A DNA stretch of 36,122 nt from Pseudomonadota bacterium (GTDB taxonomy: Bacteria > Pseudomonadota > Gammaproteobacteria > Xanthomonadales > Rhodanobacteraceae), in NCBI GenBank assembly GCA_021815695.1, contig JAKAZT010000005.1:4183-40304 (forward strand). Reading direction: 5' to 3'. The position numbers and the translations under genes were made by a program. Position 1 is the first letter of the stretch; each line of letters opens with the position of its first letter. Under the pieces are notes generated by a model. That model worked only from the letters and a program-made list of their open reading frames with translations, was not told where the DNA came from and ran no database searches. Of the stretch, positions 21,686 to 29,655 are shown in pieces.

Positions 21686-22522
21686 TCACCGCGGACGCCG
21701 GCCCAGACTGACACGTTCGCGATCCTCGAGGTCGCGTTCGCCGGCGATCTGCACGAAGCCCGCGGCCGCCAGCAGGTCGCGCACGGCAGGCCCCTGCTCC
21801 CATCCGTGCTCGAGCAGCAGCCAGCCGTCGGGGCGCAGATGCCGGATCGCGTCGCGCACGATGATGCGGATGGCGTCCAGGCCGTCGTCGCCGGCGACCA
21901 GCGCCGCGGTCGGTTCGAAGCGCAGATCGCCGATCGCGAGATGCGGGTCGTCTGCGGCGATGTACGGCGGGTTCGACACGATCAGATCGAACGCGGCTGC
22001 CCCCAGCGCTGCACACCAGTCACCGCGGGCAAAGCCGATGTTGTCCATGCCCAGCCGCTCGGCATTGCCGCGCGCCACCGCCAGCGCGGCGGCGCTGGTG
22101 TCGGTGGCCAGCACCTGCACGAACGGCCGTTCGCGAGCGAGCGCCAACGCGATCGCGCCGCTGCCGGTGCCCAGGTCTGCCACCCGCATCGCCTTGTCTT
22201 CGGGCAGCCGCTGCAACGCCAGTTCGACCAGGCATTCGGTCTCGGATCGCGGAATCAGGACCGCCGGGCTTACCTCGAGATCCAGCGTCCAGAAGGCGCG
22301 CGTGCCGGTCAGGTAGGCCAGCGGTTCACCCGCCGCGCGACGCTGCAGCAGCGAATGCAGGGCGGCGGACGCCGTGGAATCCACCGGATCGCCGGCATGT
22401 GCATACAACCAGGCGCGCGGCTGACGCAGCGCGTGCACGAGCAGCAGTTCGGCCTCGCGACGGGCATCAGGGCCCGCCAGCGCCTGCGTCGCGGCGGTGA
22501 GCAGGGTGCGCACGTCGGTCAT
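21686..22522 (-). CDS. prmC: Peptide chain release factor N5-glutamine methyltransferase
   Basis: Methylates the glutamine of the GGQ motif in release factors RF1/RF2, using S-adenosylmethionine, to speed termination. The 278 residues compare with 277 in E. coli PrmC. An N-terminal helical RF-binding domain leads to LIPRSETECLVE, the SAM motif VADLGTGSGAIALALA, and the catalytic NPPY in VSNPPYIAADDPHL. It ends with the family-typical RVSLGRR. The start at 22522 matches the E. coli length; an in-frame ATG at 22621 would add 33 residues without similarity, although it has its own GGAG. It is divergent from oxyR and 98 bases ahead of the oligopeptidase gene. Confidence 0.95.
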   Translation of the reverse strand: MTDVRTLLTAATQALAGPDARREAELLLVHALRQPRAWLYAHAGDPVDSTASAALHSLLQRRAAGEPLAYLTGTRAFWTLDLEVSPAVLIPRSETECLVELALQRLPEDKAMRVADLGTGSGAIALALARERPFVQVLATDTSAAALAVARGNAERLGMDNIGFARGDWCAALGAAAFDLIVSNPPYIAADDPHLAIGDLRFEPTAALVAGDDGLDAIRIIVRDAIRHLRPDGWLLLEHGWEQGPAVRDLLAAAGFVQIAGERDLEDRERVSLGRRPR

Positions 22523-22673
22523 CACGGAGGCCTGCGCGGAAGGATCGGCAACCGCGGATGGTAACGGGGCCGACCGCGGGCGATGCAGATCCGGCGGCGT
22601 TGCCACGGCATGCGTTTCCATCGGCTCCGGCGATTGTTAGGATGCAAACGATAGCCACCGTGAATCGACTGCC

Positions 22674-23621
22674 ATGAATCTGCGTGATCTGCGCTATTTC
22701 GTCGCCCTCGCCGAGCACCGCCATTTCGGGCGCGCCGCCACTGCCTGCTTCGTCAGCCAGCCGACGCTGTCGACGCAGATCCGCAAGATCGAGGACGAAC
22801 TGGGCGTCGCCCTGGTCGAACGCACGCCGCGCAAGGTGCTGCTGACCGAATGCGGGCGCGAGATCGCCCTGCGCGCGCGCGAGGTGCTCAACGAGATCGA
22901 GCAGATCCGCGCGATCGCGCGGCGTACTCTCGATCCGGAATCGGGCACGCTGCGGCTGGGCATCTTCCCGACTCTCGGGCCTTATCTGCTGCCGCACGTC
23001 GTGCCGCAGCTGCGCGAGCGGTTTCCGCGCCTGGAGCTGCTGCTGACCGAGGACAAGACCGAGGCCGTGCTGAGGCGGCTGCGCGAAGGGCAGCTGGACG
23101 CCGGCATTCTCGCCCTGCCGCTGCACGACGATTCGCTGCACGCCGAGTTCCTGTTCGAAGAACCCTTCGTCCTGGCCACTCCGGATGGCCATCCGCTGGC
23201 GCACAGGAAGGAGCTGCGGTTGACGGACCTGGCCGACCAGAACCTGATGCTGCTGGAGGACGGCCATTGCCTGCGCGATCAGGCGCTGGAGGTCTGCCGA
23301 CTGGCCGGTGCCGGCGAAAAGACCGGCTTCCGCGCCACCAGCCTGGAAACCCTGCGCCAGATGGTCGCCGCCAATGTCGGCGTCACCCTGCTGCCGATAC
23401 TGGCGGTGCACCCGCCGGTGGCACAGACCGGCAACGTCCATCTGATACCGTTCCGCGGCACGCCGCCCAGCCGCCGCATCGCCATGGCCTGGCGCAGGAG
23501 CTCGGCGATGAGCGCATTCCTGAAGCGCTTCGCCGCCAGCTTCCGCGAGCTGCCGCCGGCGCTGCTGCGGGTCGCTGCGGAAACGCCACGGTCACGGCGA
23601 CCGCGACGGACCGGGGCATAG
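22674..23621 (+). CDS. oxyR: LysR-type peroxide-sensing regulator OxyR
   Basis: A 315-residue LysR regulator that senses hydrogen peroxide by a disulfide switch. The N-terminal winged HTH (residues 1-60, MNLRDLRYFVALAEHRHFGRA form) is followed by the effector domain. The redox pair is Cys199 (EDGHCLRDQ) and Cys208, identical in position to E. coli OxyR. The RATSLETLRQMVAANVGVTLLP block is also OxyR-specific. The C-terminus is slightly long and Arg-rich. The ribosome-binding site is weak. It stands first in a plus-strand run leading straight into a rubrerythrin gene 118 bases on, which suggests local control of peroxide defence, though OxyR sites were not located by eye. Confidence 0.95.
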   Translation: MNLRDLRYFVALAEHRHFGRAATACFVSQPTLSTQIRKIEDELGVALVERTPRKVLLTECGREIALRAREVLNEIEQIRAIARRTLDPESGTLRLGIFPTLGPYLLPHVVPQLRERFPRLELLLTEDKTEAVLRRLREGQLDAGILALPLHDDSLHAEFLFEEPFVLATPDGHPLAHRKELRLTDLADQNLMLLEDGHCLRDQALEVCRLAGAGEKTGFRATSLETLRQMVAANVGVTLLPILAVHPPVAQTGNVHLIPFRGTPPSRRIAMAWRRSSAMSAFLKRFAASFRELPPALLRVAAETPRSRRPRRTGA

Positions 23622-23739
23622 GCAGCCCCTATCGCGGCCATTGCCGCAGTTGATTTCCCACTCCGCCACGGCGGCGTTACATTCCACGGGCTTGATCGGC
23701 CGCATCGATCAGGACCATCTGCCGCCACGAGGTAACACC

Positions 23740-24159
23740 ATGAGCAAGCTCAAGGGCTCCAAGACCGAAGAGAATCTGAAGTACGCGTTTGCCGGCGAGT
23801 CGCAGGCCAATCGGCGCTACCTGTATTTCGCCCAGAAGGCCGACGTCGAGGGCTACAACGACGTCGCCGCGGTGTTCCGCTCCACCGCCGAGGGCGAGAC
23901 CGGCCATGCCCACGGCCATCTCGAGTACCTCGAGCAATGCGGCGATCCGGCCACCGGCCTGCCGTTCGGCGCCACCGGCGACAACCTCAAGAGCGCCATC
24001 GCCGGCGAGACGCACGAGTACACCGACATGTACCCGGGCATGGCCAAGGCCGCGCGCAGCGAGGGCTTCGACGAGATTGCCGACTGGTTCGAGACGCTGG
24101 CCAAGGCCGAGCGCTCGCACGCCAATCGTTTCCAGCGCGCACTGGACGAGGTCAAGTAA
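23740..24159 (+). CDS. Rubrerythrin-type di-iron protein lacking the rubredoxin domain
   Basis: A 139-residue ferritin-like four-helix bundle. Di-iron ligands are visible: E20 (AGES), E53-x2-H56 (ETGH), E90/E93 (AGETHEY) and E124-x2-H127 (ERSH). Rubrerythrins reduce peroxide in the cytoplasm with electrons supplied through a C-terminal rubredoxin domain. Here the protein ends straight after the bundle, so an external donor is needed. The two-cluster Fe-S protein encoded next is an obvious candidate (inference). The start at 23740 has GAGGT seven bases upstream; an upstream in-frame ATG lacks support. Its neighbour oxyR fits peroxide defence. Sulerythrin-like proteins are the closest functional analogues. 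Confidence 0.88.
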   Translation: MSKLKGSKTEENLKYAFAGESQANRRYLYFAQKADVEGYNDVAAVFRSTAEGETGHAHGHLEYLEQCGDPATGLPFGATGDNLKSAIAGETHEYTDMYPGMAKAARSEGFDEIADWFETLAKAERSHANRFQRALDEVK

Positions 24160-24186
24160 ACCGGCTTGCGTGTATACCGGGCGACA

Positions 24187-24241
24187 CCGCCGGAGCGGGG
24201 ATCTCGCGCCTGCTCCGGCGGCGATGCGCCTGTTCCGGCGG
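24187..24241 (+). promoter_or_regulatory. Tandem repeat with mutually exclusive hairpins between rubrerythrin and Fe-S genes
   Basis: CCGCCGGAGC (24187-24196) is perfectly complementary to GCTCCGGCGG (24212-24221). A 16-base unit, GCGCCTG[C/T]TCCGGCGG, occurs at 24206-24221 and again at 24226-24241 (15 of 16 identical, 20-base period). The left arm can therefore pair with either copy; the second pairing needs one G-U. There is no T-run. It may act as an attenuator or as a processing or stability element. Confidence 0.45.
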
Positions 24242-24329
24242 TCCCGGGGACACGCGACCCGCAATCATCGGCTGGCCCCTGCCGAATCAGACCGGCCGCC
24301 GCTGAACACTGTTTGCAGGAATCCTCACG

Positions 24330-25673
24330 ATGACGGACACCCGCACCCTGTCCCGCGAGGGCAATCTGGAGGCGCCGACGCGCCACCCGCTGGGCTGGAC
24401 CGAGCCGGGTTTCTACGACCAGGAGGCTCTCGAAAACGAGCTTGAACGCGTGTTCGACATCTGCCATGGCTGTCGCCGCTGCGTGAGCCTGTGTCATGCC
24501 TTCCCCACCCTGTTCGACCTGATTGACGAATCCAGCACCATGGAAGTCGACGGCGTGGCCAGATCCGACTACGCCAAGGTCGTCGAACACTGCTATCTGT
24601 GCGACCTGTGCTATCAGACCAAGTGCCCGTATGTGCCGCCGCATGCGTGGAACGTGGACTTTCCGCACCTGATGCTGCGTGCCAAGGCACAGTCGTTCCG
24701 CGCCGAGGGCGCACCGTTCAAGGCACGGGTACTGTCCAGCACCACGGCGATGGGGCGACTTGCATCGATTCCCGTCGTGGTCGATGTCATCAACGCCGCC
24801 AACCGCAATCCGACGGCGCGCAAGCTGCTCGACAAGACGCTGGGCGTGCATCCCGACGCGCGCGTGCCGACCTACCACAGCGACACCGCGCGCAAGCGGC
24901 TCAGGCGCGCCGACGCGGCGGGCGATGCCGTTCCGGCCGGACGTACGCGCGGCAAGCTGGCGATCTTCGCCACCTGCTACTGCAACGTGTCCGAGCCCGC
25001 TGTGGTCGAGGACCTGCACGCGGTGCTGCAGCACAACGGCGTGCCGAACAAGCTGGTCGCGCGCGAGGTCTGCTGCGGCATGCCCAAGCTGGAGCTGGGC
25101 GACCTCGACAGCGTGGCGAAGTACAAGGAGCAGAACATCCCCGTCCTGGCCGCCGCGGTGCGCGAGGGTTACGACCTCACCGCCGCGATCCCCTCCTGCG
25201 TGTTGATGTTCAAGCAGGAGCTGCCGCTGATGTTTCCTGACGACGCCGACGTGCTGCTGGTCAAGCGGCATTTCTACGATCCGTTCGAGTATCTGATGGA
25301 ACGCCATCGCGCCGGCAGGCTGCGCACCGACTTCCGCAACCCGCTGGGCAAGATCGCCTGGCAGGTGGCCTGTCACCAGCGCGTGCAGAACATCGGCCCG
25401 AAGACGCGCGAGATCCTGGCGCTGATCCCGGGCACCGAGATCGCCACCATCGAACGCTGCTCGGGCCACGACGGCACCTACGGCGTCAAGACCGCGACCT
25501 ACCCGATCTCGCGCAAGATCGCCAGGCCGGTGGAAGCGCGCGTACGCCAGGAGGAACCCGCGCACTTCACCAGCGACTGTCCGATGGCCGGTGCGCACAT
25601 CGCCCACGGCCTCGGCGATGCACCCGTCGCCGAGCATCCGCTCAGCCTGCTGCGACGCGCTTACGGTATCTGA
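24330..25673 (+). CDS. Two-[4Fe-4S], CCG-domain Fe-S protein (GlpC/HdrD-like)
   Basis: A 447-residue cytoplasmic or membrane-peripheral electron-transfer protein. The ferredoxin-like part has two CxxCxxCx3-4C motifs: C45-C48-C51-C55 and C88-C91-C94-C99. The C-terminal half carries heterodisulfide-reductase-type CCG modules: C216/C218 with the C248-C249-G250 triplet, and a divergent second module around C348 and C377 ([11 protein letters not shown]). This layout resembles GlpC and HdrD subunits. The start at 24330 has AGGAA eight bases upstream. Its neighbours, rubrerythrin before and DUF3501 after, form a trio I have seen together in other proteobacteria. Donating electrons to the rubredoxin-less rubrerythrin is a plausible but unproven role. 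Confidence 0.85.
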   Translation: MTDTRTLSREGNLEAPTRHPLGWTEPGFYDQEALENELERVFDICHGCRRCVSLCHAFPTLFDLIDESSTMEVDGVARSDYAKVVEHCYLCDLCYQTKCPYVPPHAWNVDFPHLMLRAKAQSFRAEGAPFKARVLSSTTAMGRLASIPVVVDVINAANRNPTARKLLDKTLGVHPDARVPTYHSDTARKRLRRADAAGDAVPAGRTRGKLAIFATCYCNVSEPAVVEDLHAVLQHNGVPNKLVAREVCCGMPKLELGDLDSVAKYKEQNIPVLAAAVREGYDLTAAIPSCVLMFKQELPLMFPDDADVLLVKRHFYDPFEYLMERHRAGRLRTDFRNPLGKIAWQVACHQRVQNIGPKTREILALIPGTEIATIERCSGHDGTYGVKTATYPISRKIARPVEARVRQEEPAHFTSDCPMAGAHIAHGLGDAPVAEHPLSLLRRAYGI

Positions 25674-25786
25674 GACATCACCACTCCGGCCTGGACAGTG
25701 GTCGCAGTGGAAGCTTGCGGATGCGGCCGGCCCGCCGGTCCGGATTGATTTTCCCCGTGCGGGCGACAGCGTCCGCGGAGTCGGCC

Positions 25787-26368
25787 ATGCACAAACTCGC
25801 CAGCGACCAGTTGCTGACCCTCGAGTCCTACGCGCGCCAGCGCAAGGATTTTCGCGCCCGCGTGATGGCGCACAAGAAGCGTCGCACGGTGCATCTTGGC
25901 GAGCACATGACGCTGCTGTTCGAGGATCGCCTGACCGTCCAGTACCAGGTCCAGGAGATGTTGCGCGTCGAACGCATCTTCGAGCCGGAGGGAATCGCCG
26001 ACGAGCTCGAGGCCTACAATCCGCTGATCCCGGATGGGCAGAACCTCAAGGCCACGCTGCTGATCGAGTATCCCGACATCGACGAGCGCCAGCGCGCGCT
26101 GTCGGCGTTGCGCGGCATCGAGCACGTGATCCAGCTCACCGTCTCCGGCCACGCCGCGGTCCGTGCGATCGCCGACGAGGATCTCGAACGCAGCAACGAA
26201 AGCAAGACCTCGGCGGTGCACTTCCTGCGCTTCGAGCTGGCTCCGGCGATGATCGACGCGTGGAAGTCCGGTGCGGTCGTGACGCTGGCGGTGGATCATC
26301 CGGGCTACGACGCGCGCGTCGCGCTGGACGCCGACACACGCGTTGCGCTGGCGGCCGACTTTGCCTGA
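25787..26368 (+). CDS. DUF3501 family protein
   Basis: A 193-residue soluble protein of unknown function. The DUF3501 signature is clear in the first half: ESYARQRKDFRARVMAHK, HLGEHMTLLFEDRLTVQYQ and EMLRVERIFEPEGIADELEAYNPLIPDG. The second half (TLLIEYPD through FLRFELAP) completes the family fold. No cysteines or obvious catalytic motif are apparent. The start at 25787 is preferred over an in-frame ATG at 25715, because GGAG lies seven bases upstream and the family begins here. It is 113 bases after the Fe-S gene and, in this family, is regularly associated with a rubrerythrin and an HdrD-like Fe-S protein, so a shared process is likely. Confidence 0.85.
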   Translation: MHKLASDQLLTLESYARQRKDFRARVMAHKKRRTVHLGEHMTLLFEDRLTVQYQVQEMLRVERIFEPEGIADELEAYNPLIPDGQNLKATLLIEYPDIDERQRALSALRGIEHVIQLTVSGHAAVRAIADEDLERSNESKTSAVHFLRFELAPAMIDAWKSGAVVTLAVDHPGYDARVALDADTRVALAADFA

Positions 26369-26394
26369 GTGACCGCCGCCGGCAGAATGCGGGC

Positions 26395-27003
26395 ATGAGC
26401 CGCTCGCGTCTGCTGCTGATCCTGCTGTTGCTGCCGGGCGTCTGGGGTGGCCTCTCGTGGTGGCGATCGCGCCCGCTGCAGCATCCGGCCGGCGAGCTGG
26501 TCGCCGATGCACCACGGCAGCGGCCACCGGACGGTCCGCTGTCGCTGCCTGCCTACCACGGCTACACGCTGACGCCGCGGGCGCGCTTCGATCTCAGCGC
26601 CCGCGTGCTGGCCCGCGCGGACTACCACTTCGATGCCGGCGCCGATCTGGCACCGACCGATCTCGCGCTGGGCTGGCAGCAGATGTCGGACAGCGCAGTC
26701 CTCGACCACATCCGGATCAGTCAGGCCCATCGCTTCTACTACTGGAGCGTGCGCCGGTTCCCGATTGCGCGCCGCGCGATCGAAACCGAGAGCGCCAACA
26801 TGCATCTGATCCCCGCGGACGACCAGGTGCAGCGCGAACTCAGGCACGTGCGCGTCGGCGACGTGATCACCCTGGACGGCTATCTGGTCGATGCGCAGCG
26901 CGCCGACGGCTTCGTCTGGCGCACCTCGCTGACCCGCGACGACACCGGTGCCGGCGCCTGCGAGCTGGTATACGTCGAACAGCTGGACATCGCGCCGCGC
27001 TGA
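26395..27003 (+). CDS. Conserved membrane-anchored protein of unknown function
   Basis: A 202-residue protein not assigned to a named family. Residues 3-23 (RSRLLLILLLLPGVWGGLSWW) form an uncleaved signal anchor or signal peptide, placing the rest in the periplasm. The globular part contains YHGYTLTPRARFDLSARVL, a RISQAHRFYYW segment, the block IETESANMHLIPADDQVQ, and an OB/SH3-like stretch, VRVGDVITLDGYLVDAQ. It ends with an ACELVYVEQLD segment holding a lone Cys. I have a general memory of similar conserved hypothetical proteins in gammaproteobacteria but no function. The start at 26395 is the only Met giving the hydrophobic N-terminus; its ribosome-binding site is weak. It sits between the DUF3501 gene and the bufferin operon. 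Confidence 0.65.
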   Translation: MSRSRLLLILLLLPGVWGGLSWWRSRPLQHPAGELVADAPRQRPPDGPLSLPAYHGYTLTPRARFDLSARVLARADYHFDAGADLAPTDLALGWQQMSDSAVLDHIRISQAHRFYYWSVRRFPIARRAIETESANMHLIPADDQVQRELRHVRVGDVITLDGYLVDAQRADGFVWRTSLTRDDTGAGACELVYVEQLDIAPR

Positions 27004-27090
27004 GCACCGCGGCATACCGCCTGCGGACGCGTCTCGCGCAATGCCGCATGCGGGCACGCGGCGACGCGCCGTCACCGCCGCAAGAAATTC

Positions 27091-27120
27091 TGAAAGGTAT
27101 TTCCGCATGCCCGGGTCTTG
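27091..27120 (+). promoter_or_regulatory. Candidate ECF-sigma promoter of the bufferin operon
   Basis: TGAAAGGT (27091-27098) and GTCTTG (27115-27120) are separated by 16 bases. This spacing and the GAAA/GTCT-like hexamers recall extracytoplasmic-function sigma promoters, and no sigma-70 pair is evident in the 159-base gap. Start of transcription would be near 27126, leaving a leader with GGAG at 27151-27154. No ECF sigma gene lies in the window. Tentative. Confidence 0.35.
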
Positions 27121-27162
27121 TTCAGCGCCGGGACGAACCCGGTCACCTACGGAGACTGACCC

Positions 27163-27441
27163 ATGAATACCCAGAACCTGCTCAAGAATGCCCTGTTCAG
27201 CGCCATCGCCGTGGGCGCGCTCGGCCTTGCTTCCACCACGCCGGCGCACGCTGCCGACAAGATGGCGGTCGAGAAGTGCTACGGCATCAACGCCGCGCAC
27301 AAGAACGACTGCCACACGATCGGGCACTCCTGTGCGGGCCAGGACAAGATGGCGCGCGATCCCAATGCCTTCATCGCCGTGCCCAAGGGTCTGTGCGAAA
27401 AAATCGATGGCGGCAAGCTCGCGCCGGCGCAGAAGGGCTGA
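27163..27441 (+). CDS. bufA: Bufferin precursor peptide (DUF2282, BufA1-like)
   Basis: A 92-residue secreted precursor. Residues 1-31 are a Sec signal peptide ending PAHAA. The mature part carries the four conserved cysteines of DUF2282: C39 (EKCYGI), C50 (KNDC), C57 (HSCAGQ) and C78 (KGLC), with [15 protein letters not shown] between. In studied bufferins a DUF692 enzyme converts cysteines to 5-thiooxazoles and the product binds copper in the periplasm. Here the enzyme and its partner follow at once, so the same modification is expected; which cysteines are modified is not visible. The ribosome-binding site GGAG is eight bases from the ATG. First gene of the operon, behind a possible ECF promoter. 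Confidence 0.9.
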   Translation: MNTQNLLKNALFSAIAVGALGLASTTPAHAADKMAVEKCYGINAAHKNDCHTIGHSCAGQDKMARDPNAFIAVPKGLCEKIDGGKLAPAQKG

Positions 27442-27452
27442 GCAGCACCGCC

Positions 27453-28319
27453 ATGCACGACGCGAGCACACCCGCGGCGCGACCGATCCCGGCTGCGGCC
27501 GGGATCGGCCTGCGCGCGCCCCACCTGCCGCGGGTACTCGCCGAACGTCCGCGCGTGCCGTGGTTCGAAATGCACAGCGAGAATTTCTTCGGTGCCGGCG
27601 GCGCGATCCATGACGCGCTTGAACGCGTGCGCGCCGACTATCCCTTGAGCCTGCACGGCGTCGGCCTGTCGCTGGGCTCGGCCGATGCGCTCGACGGCGA
27701 TCACCTGCTGACGCTGCGCGCCCTGGTGCGGCGCTACCAGCCGGCTCTGGTCTCCGACCACATCTGCTGGGGCGCGATCGGCGGCATCCACCTCAACGAT
27801 CTGCTGCCGCTGCCGTTCACGACCGAGGCGCTGGACCTGATGGTATCGCGCGTGCAGCAGGTGCAGGACGCGCTGGGCCGCGAGTTCCTGGTCGAGAACG
27901 TGTCCAGCTATCTGACATTCCGGAATGCGGAAATGAGCGAGTGGGAGTTCGTCGCCGAACTGGTGCGCCGCGCCGGTTGCGGCCTGCTGCTCGACGTCAA
28001 CAACGTCCATGTCAACAGCGTCAATCACGGCTTCGACGCGCATGCCTACCTGCGCGCGATGCCGGTCGCCGCGGTGCGCGAGATCCATCTGGCCGGCTTT
28101 ACCCGCAAGAGCGACCTCGCGGTACCGCTGCTGATCGACAGCCACAGCCGGCCGGTGGATGCCGCGGTCTGGGCACTCTACGGCGAGGCGCTGGACCGGT
28201 TCGGTCCGGTGCCCACCCTGATCGAATGGGATCAGGATCTTCCCGAACTCGAGGTGCTGCTGGCCGAAGCCGGTCGTGCCGAGGCTCTGCTCGATGTCCG
28301 CCGCACCCGCGCTGCGTGA
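27453..28319 (+). CDS. bufB: MNIO-family (DUF692) cysteine-modifying iron oxidase
   Basis: A 288-residue TIM-barrel enzyme of the multinuclear non-heme iron-dependent oxidase family, which remodels cysteines in partner peptides. Conserved metal and active-site blocks are present: HSENFF (41-46), LHGVGLS (His68), SDH (101-103), HLNDLLPLP, VENVSSY (Glu148/Asn149), DVNNVHVN (181-188), EIHLAGF (His212), DSHS (229-232) and IEWD (257-260). The gene starts 11 bases after the precursor stop, and its end overlaps the partner gene by 26 bases, so the products are made together. The substrate is taken to be the four-Cys peptide directly upstream. The enzyme is cytoplasmic, so modification precedes export. 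Confidence 0.93.
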   Translation: MHDASTPAARPIPAAAGIGLRAPHLPRVLAERPRVPWFEMHSENFFGAGGAIHDALERVRADYPLSLHGVGLSLGSADALDGDHLLTLRALVRRYQPALVSDHICWGAIGGIHLNDLLPLPFTTEALDLMVSRVQQVQDALGREFLVENVSSYLTFRNAEMSEWEFVAELVRRAGCGLLLDVNNVHVNSVNHGFDAHAYLRAMPVAAVREIHLAGFTRKSDLAVPLLIDSHSRPVDAAVWALYGEALDRFGPVPTLIEWDQDLPELEVLLAEAGRAEALLDVRRTRAA

Positions 28320-29076
28320 GCTGCAACGCGGCTTCGCCGATGCCGTGCTCGGCCGCGGCGACGACGCCGCGCGCTGGGTGGTCGGCGCGGGCCTCGCACC
28401 GGCCGCGCGGCTGCAGGTGTACGCCAACACCAGTGCCGGCACGCAGATCGACGCCCTGCGTGGAACCTATCCGGCAGTGCTGGCGCTGGTCGGCGAGGAT
28501 TTCTTCGAGGCCGCGGCGGCGCGCTATCGCCTGCTGCATCCTTCGACGCACGGCAATCTGCAGGACTTCGGCGGCGCCTTCGCGGAATTTCTGGCCGCGA
28601 TGCCGGAGGCTGCGGCGCTCGCCTATCTGCCCGACGTGGCGCATCTGGAATGGCTGCGCCAGGAGGCCGCCCTGGCGGCCGATGCGACACCCCTCGACGC
28701 GGTCGCTCCGGTCGCGCTCGACGCTGGCGGACCGGTGCGGCTGATTCTGCACCCGAGCCTGCGCCTGCTGGCCAGCGCGTACCCGGTGCTGACGATCTGG
28801 CGCTACGCCACCGCGCCCGCGAGCGGGCGTCTGCAACTCGAAGGTCGCGGCGAGCAGGTCGTACTGTGGCGCGACGGCAGCGACGTGGCCCTGGCAGCGA
28901 CGGATGCGGCCAGTCACGCCTGCATCGCGGCGCTTGCCGGCGGACGCGATCTCGATGCGGCGCACGCCGACGCACTCGCCGCCGATGCGCATTTCGACCT
29001 TGCCGCCTGCCTGCGGAGCCTGATCGCACAGGGCCTGGTCGTGGCTTTCACGCAAACCGGGGAATGTACGCCATGA
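28294..29076 (+). CDS. bufC: Bufferin maturation partner (DUF2063 family, BufC-like)
   Basis: A 260-residue protein of the DUF2063 family, the usual partner of DUF692 enzymes, thought to bind the precursor and present it to the oxidase. The N-terminal helical domain (about 1-95) shows the family motifs LRELQRGFADAVL, RLQVYANT, LRGTYPAVLALVGEDFFEAAAARY and an HPSTHGNLQDFG segment. The C-terminal part (about 130-230) is a beta-rich domain with ILHPSLRLLASAYPVLTIW. The start at 28294 lies 26 bases inside bufB; no independent ribosome-binding site is needed if translation is coupled. Its stop codon overlaps the ATG of the DoxX gene (ATGA), continuing the coupling. Confidence 0.9.
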   Translation: MSAAPALRELQRGFADAVLGRGDDAARWVVGAGLAPAARLQVYANTSAGTQIDALRGTYPAVLALVGEDFFEAAAARYRLLHPSTHGNLQDFGGAFAEFLAAMPEAAALAYLPDVAHLEWLRQEAALAADATPLDAVAPVALDAGGPVRLILHPSLRLLASAYPVLTIWRYATAPASGRLQLEGRGEQVVLWRDGSDVALAATDAASHACIAALAGGRDLDAAHADALAADAHFDLAACLRSLIAQGLVVAFTQTGECTP

Positions 29077-29561
29077 ACTCGCTGATGAAACGCGGCTTCG
29101 CCTTCCACGACGACTTCGCCGCCGCGCTGGCCCGGCTCGGCCCGCTGGCCCTGCTGCTGTTTCGTGCCTGGGTGGCGCTGGCGTTCTGGCGCGCCGGCGT
29201 GGTCAAGATCGAGGACCCCTACGGCACGCAATACCTGTTCAACAACGAGTATCACGTGCCGCTGCTGTCGGGCGATGTCGCCGCCTTCCTCGGCACCTGG
29301 ATCGAGCTGATCACGCCGTGGCTGCTGGTCGTCGGCCTCGCCGGCCGCCTGACCGCGCTGTTCCTGTTCGTCTACAACATCATCGCCGTGATCTCCTACC
29401 CCGACCTGTGGCCGCACGGCTTCTGGACCGGCCTGATCGGCGACGGCTTCAATGACCACAAGGTGTGGGCGATGATGCTGCTGGCCGTGATCGCCTGGGG
29501 ACCGGGCGCGCTGTCGCTCGATGCGCTGCTCGGGCGCCTGCGGCGTCGATACGCGGACTGA
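29073..29561 (+). CDS. DoxX-family membrane protein of the bufferin operon
   Basis: A 162-residue DoxX/MauE-type protein with four membrane segments, roughly residues 22-45, 68-88, 95-115 and 132-150. Family features include RAWVALAFWRAGVVKIEDP, LGTWIELITPWLLVVGLAGR and VYNIIAVISYPDLWPHGFW. DoxX proteins are frequent last members of DUF692/DUF2063/DUF2282 operons. Their role is unclear; redox or quinone-linked functions in the inner membrane have been proposed. The ATG at 29073 is preferred to 29064 because GGGGA is nine bases upstream and it overlaps the bufC stop as ATGA. It lies 94 bases ahead of msrA on the same strand. Confidence 0.9.
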   Translation: MNSLMKRGFAFHDDFAAALARLGPLALLLFRAWVALAFWRAGVVKIEDPYGTQYLFNNEYHVPLLSGDVAAFLGTWIELITPWLLVVGLAGRLTALFLFVYNIIAVISYPDLWPHGFWTGLIGDGFNDHKVWAMMLLAVIAWGPGALSLDALLGRLRRRYAD

Positions 29562-29655
29562 GCAGACGACGCGGCTTGCAATCGGCACGCGACAACCCAC
29601 CCTCACAGGACCACCCGCCCGGTCGCAGCGTGCGCGGTGCTGCATGGAGACCCCG

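Noticed and set aside
18606-22316. A plus-strand open frame of about 1200 codons across the oligopeptidase and prmC genes
   Set aside because: It is a shadow of two well-supported minus-strand genes plus the PP-loop gene in another frame, with no domain similarity.
25591-26394. Upstream extension of the unassigned membrane-anchored protein, making a 470-residue product
   Set aside because: The extension overlaps the Fe-S and DUF3501 genes in another frame; the hydrophobic N-terminus starting at 26395 is the natural beginning.
27111-27142. CCGGGT/ACCCGG inverted repeat in the bufferin leader
   Set aside because: Six-base arms with a 20-base loop; weak and probably chance.
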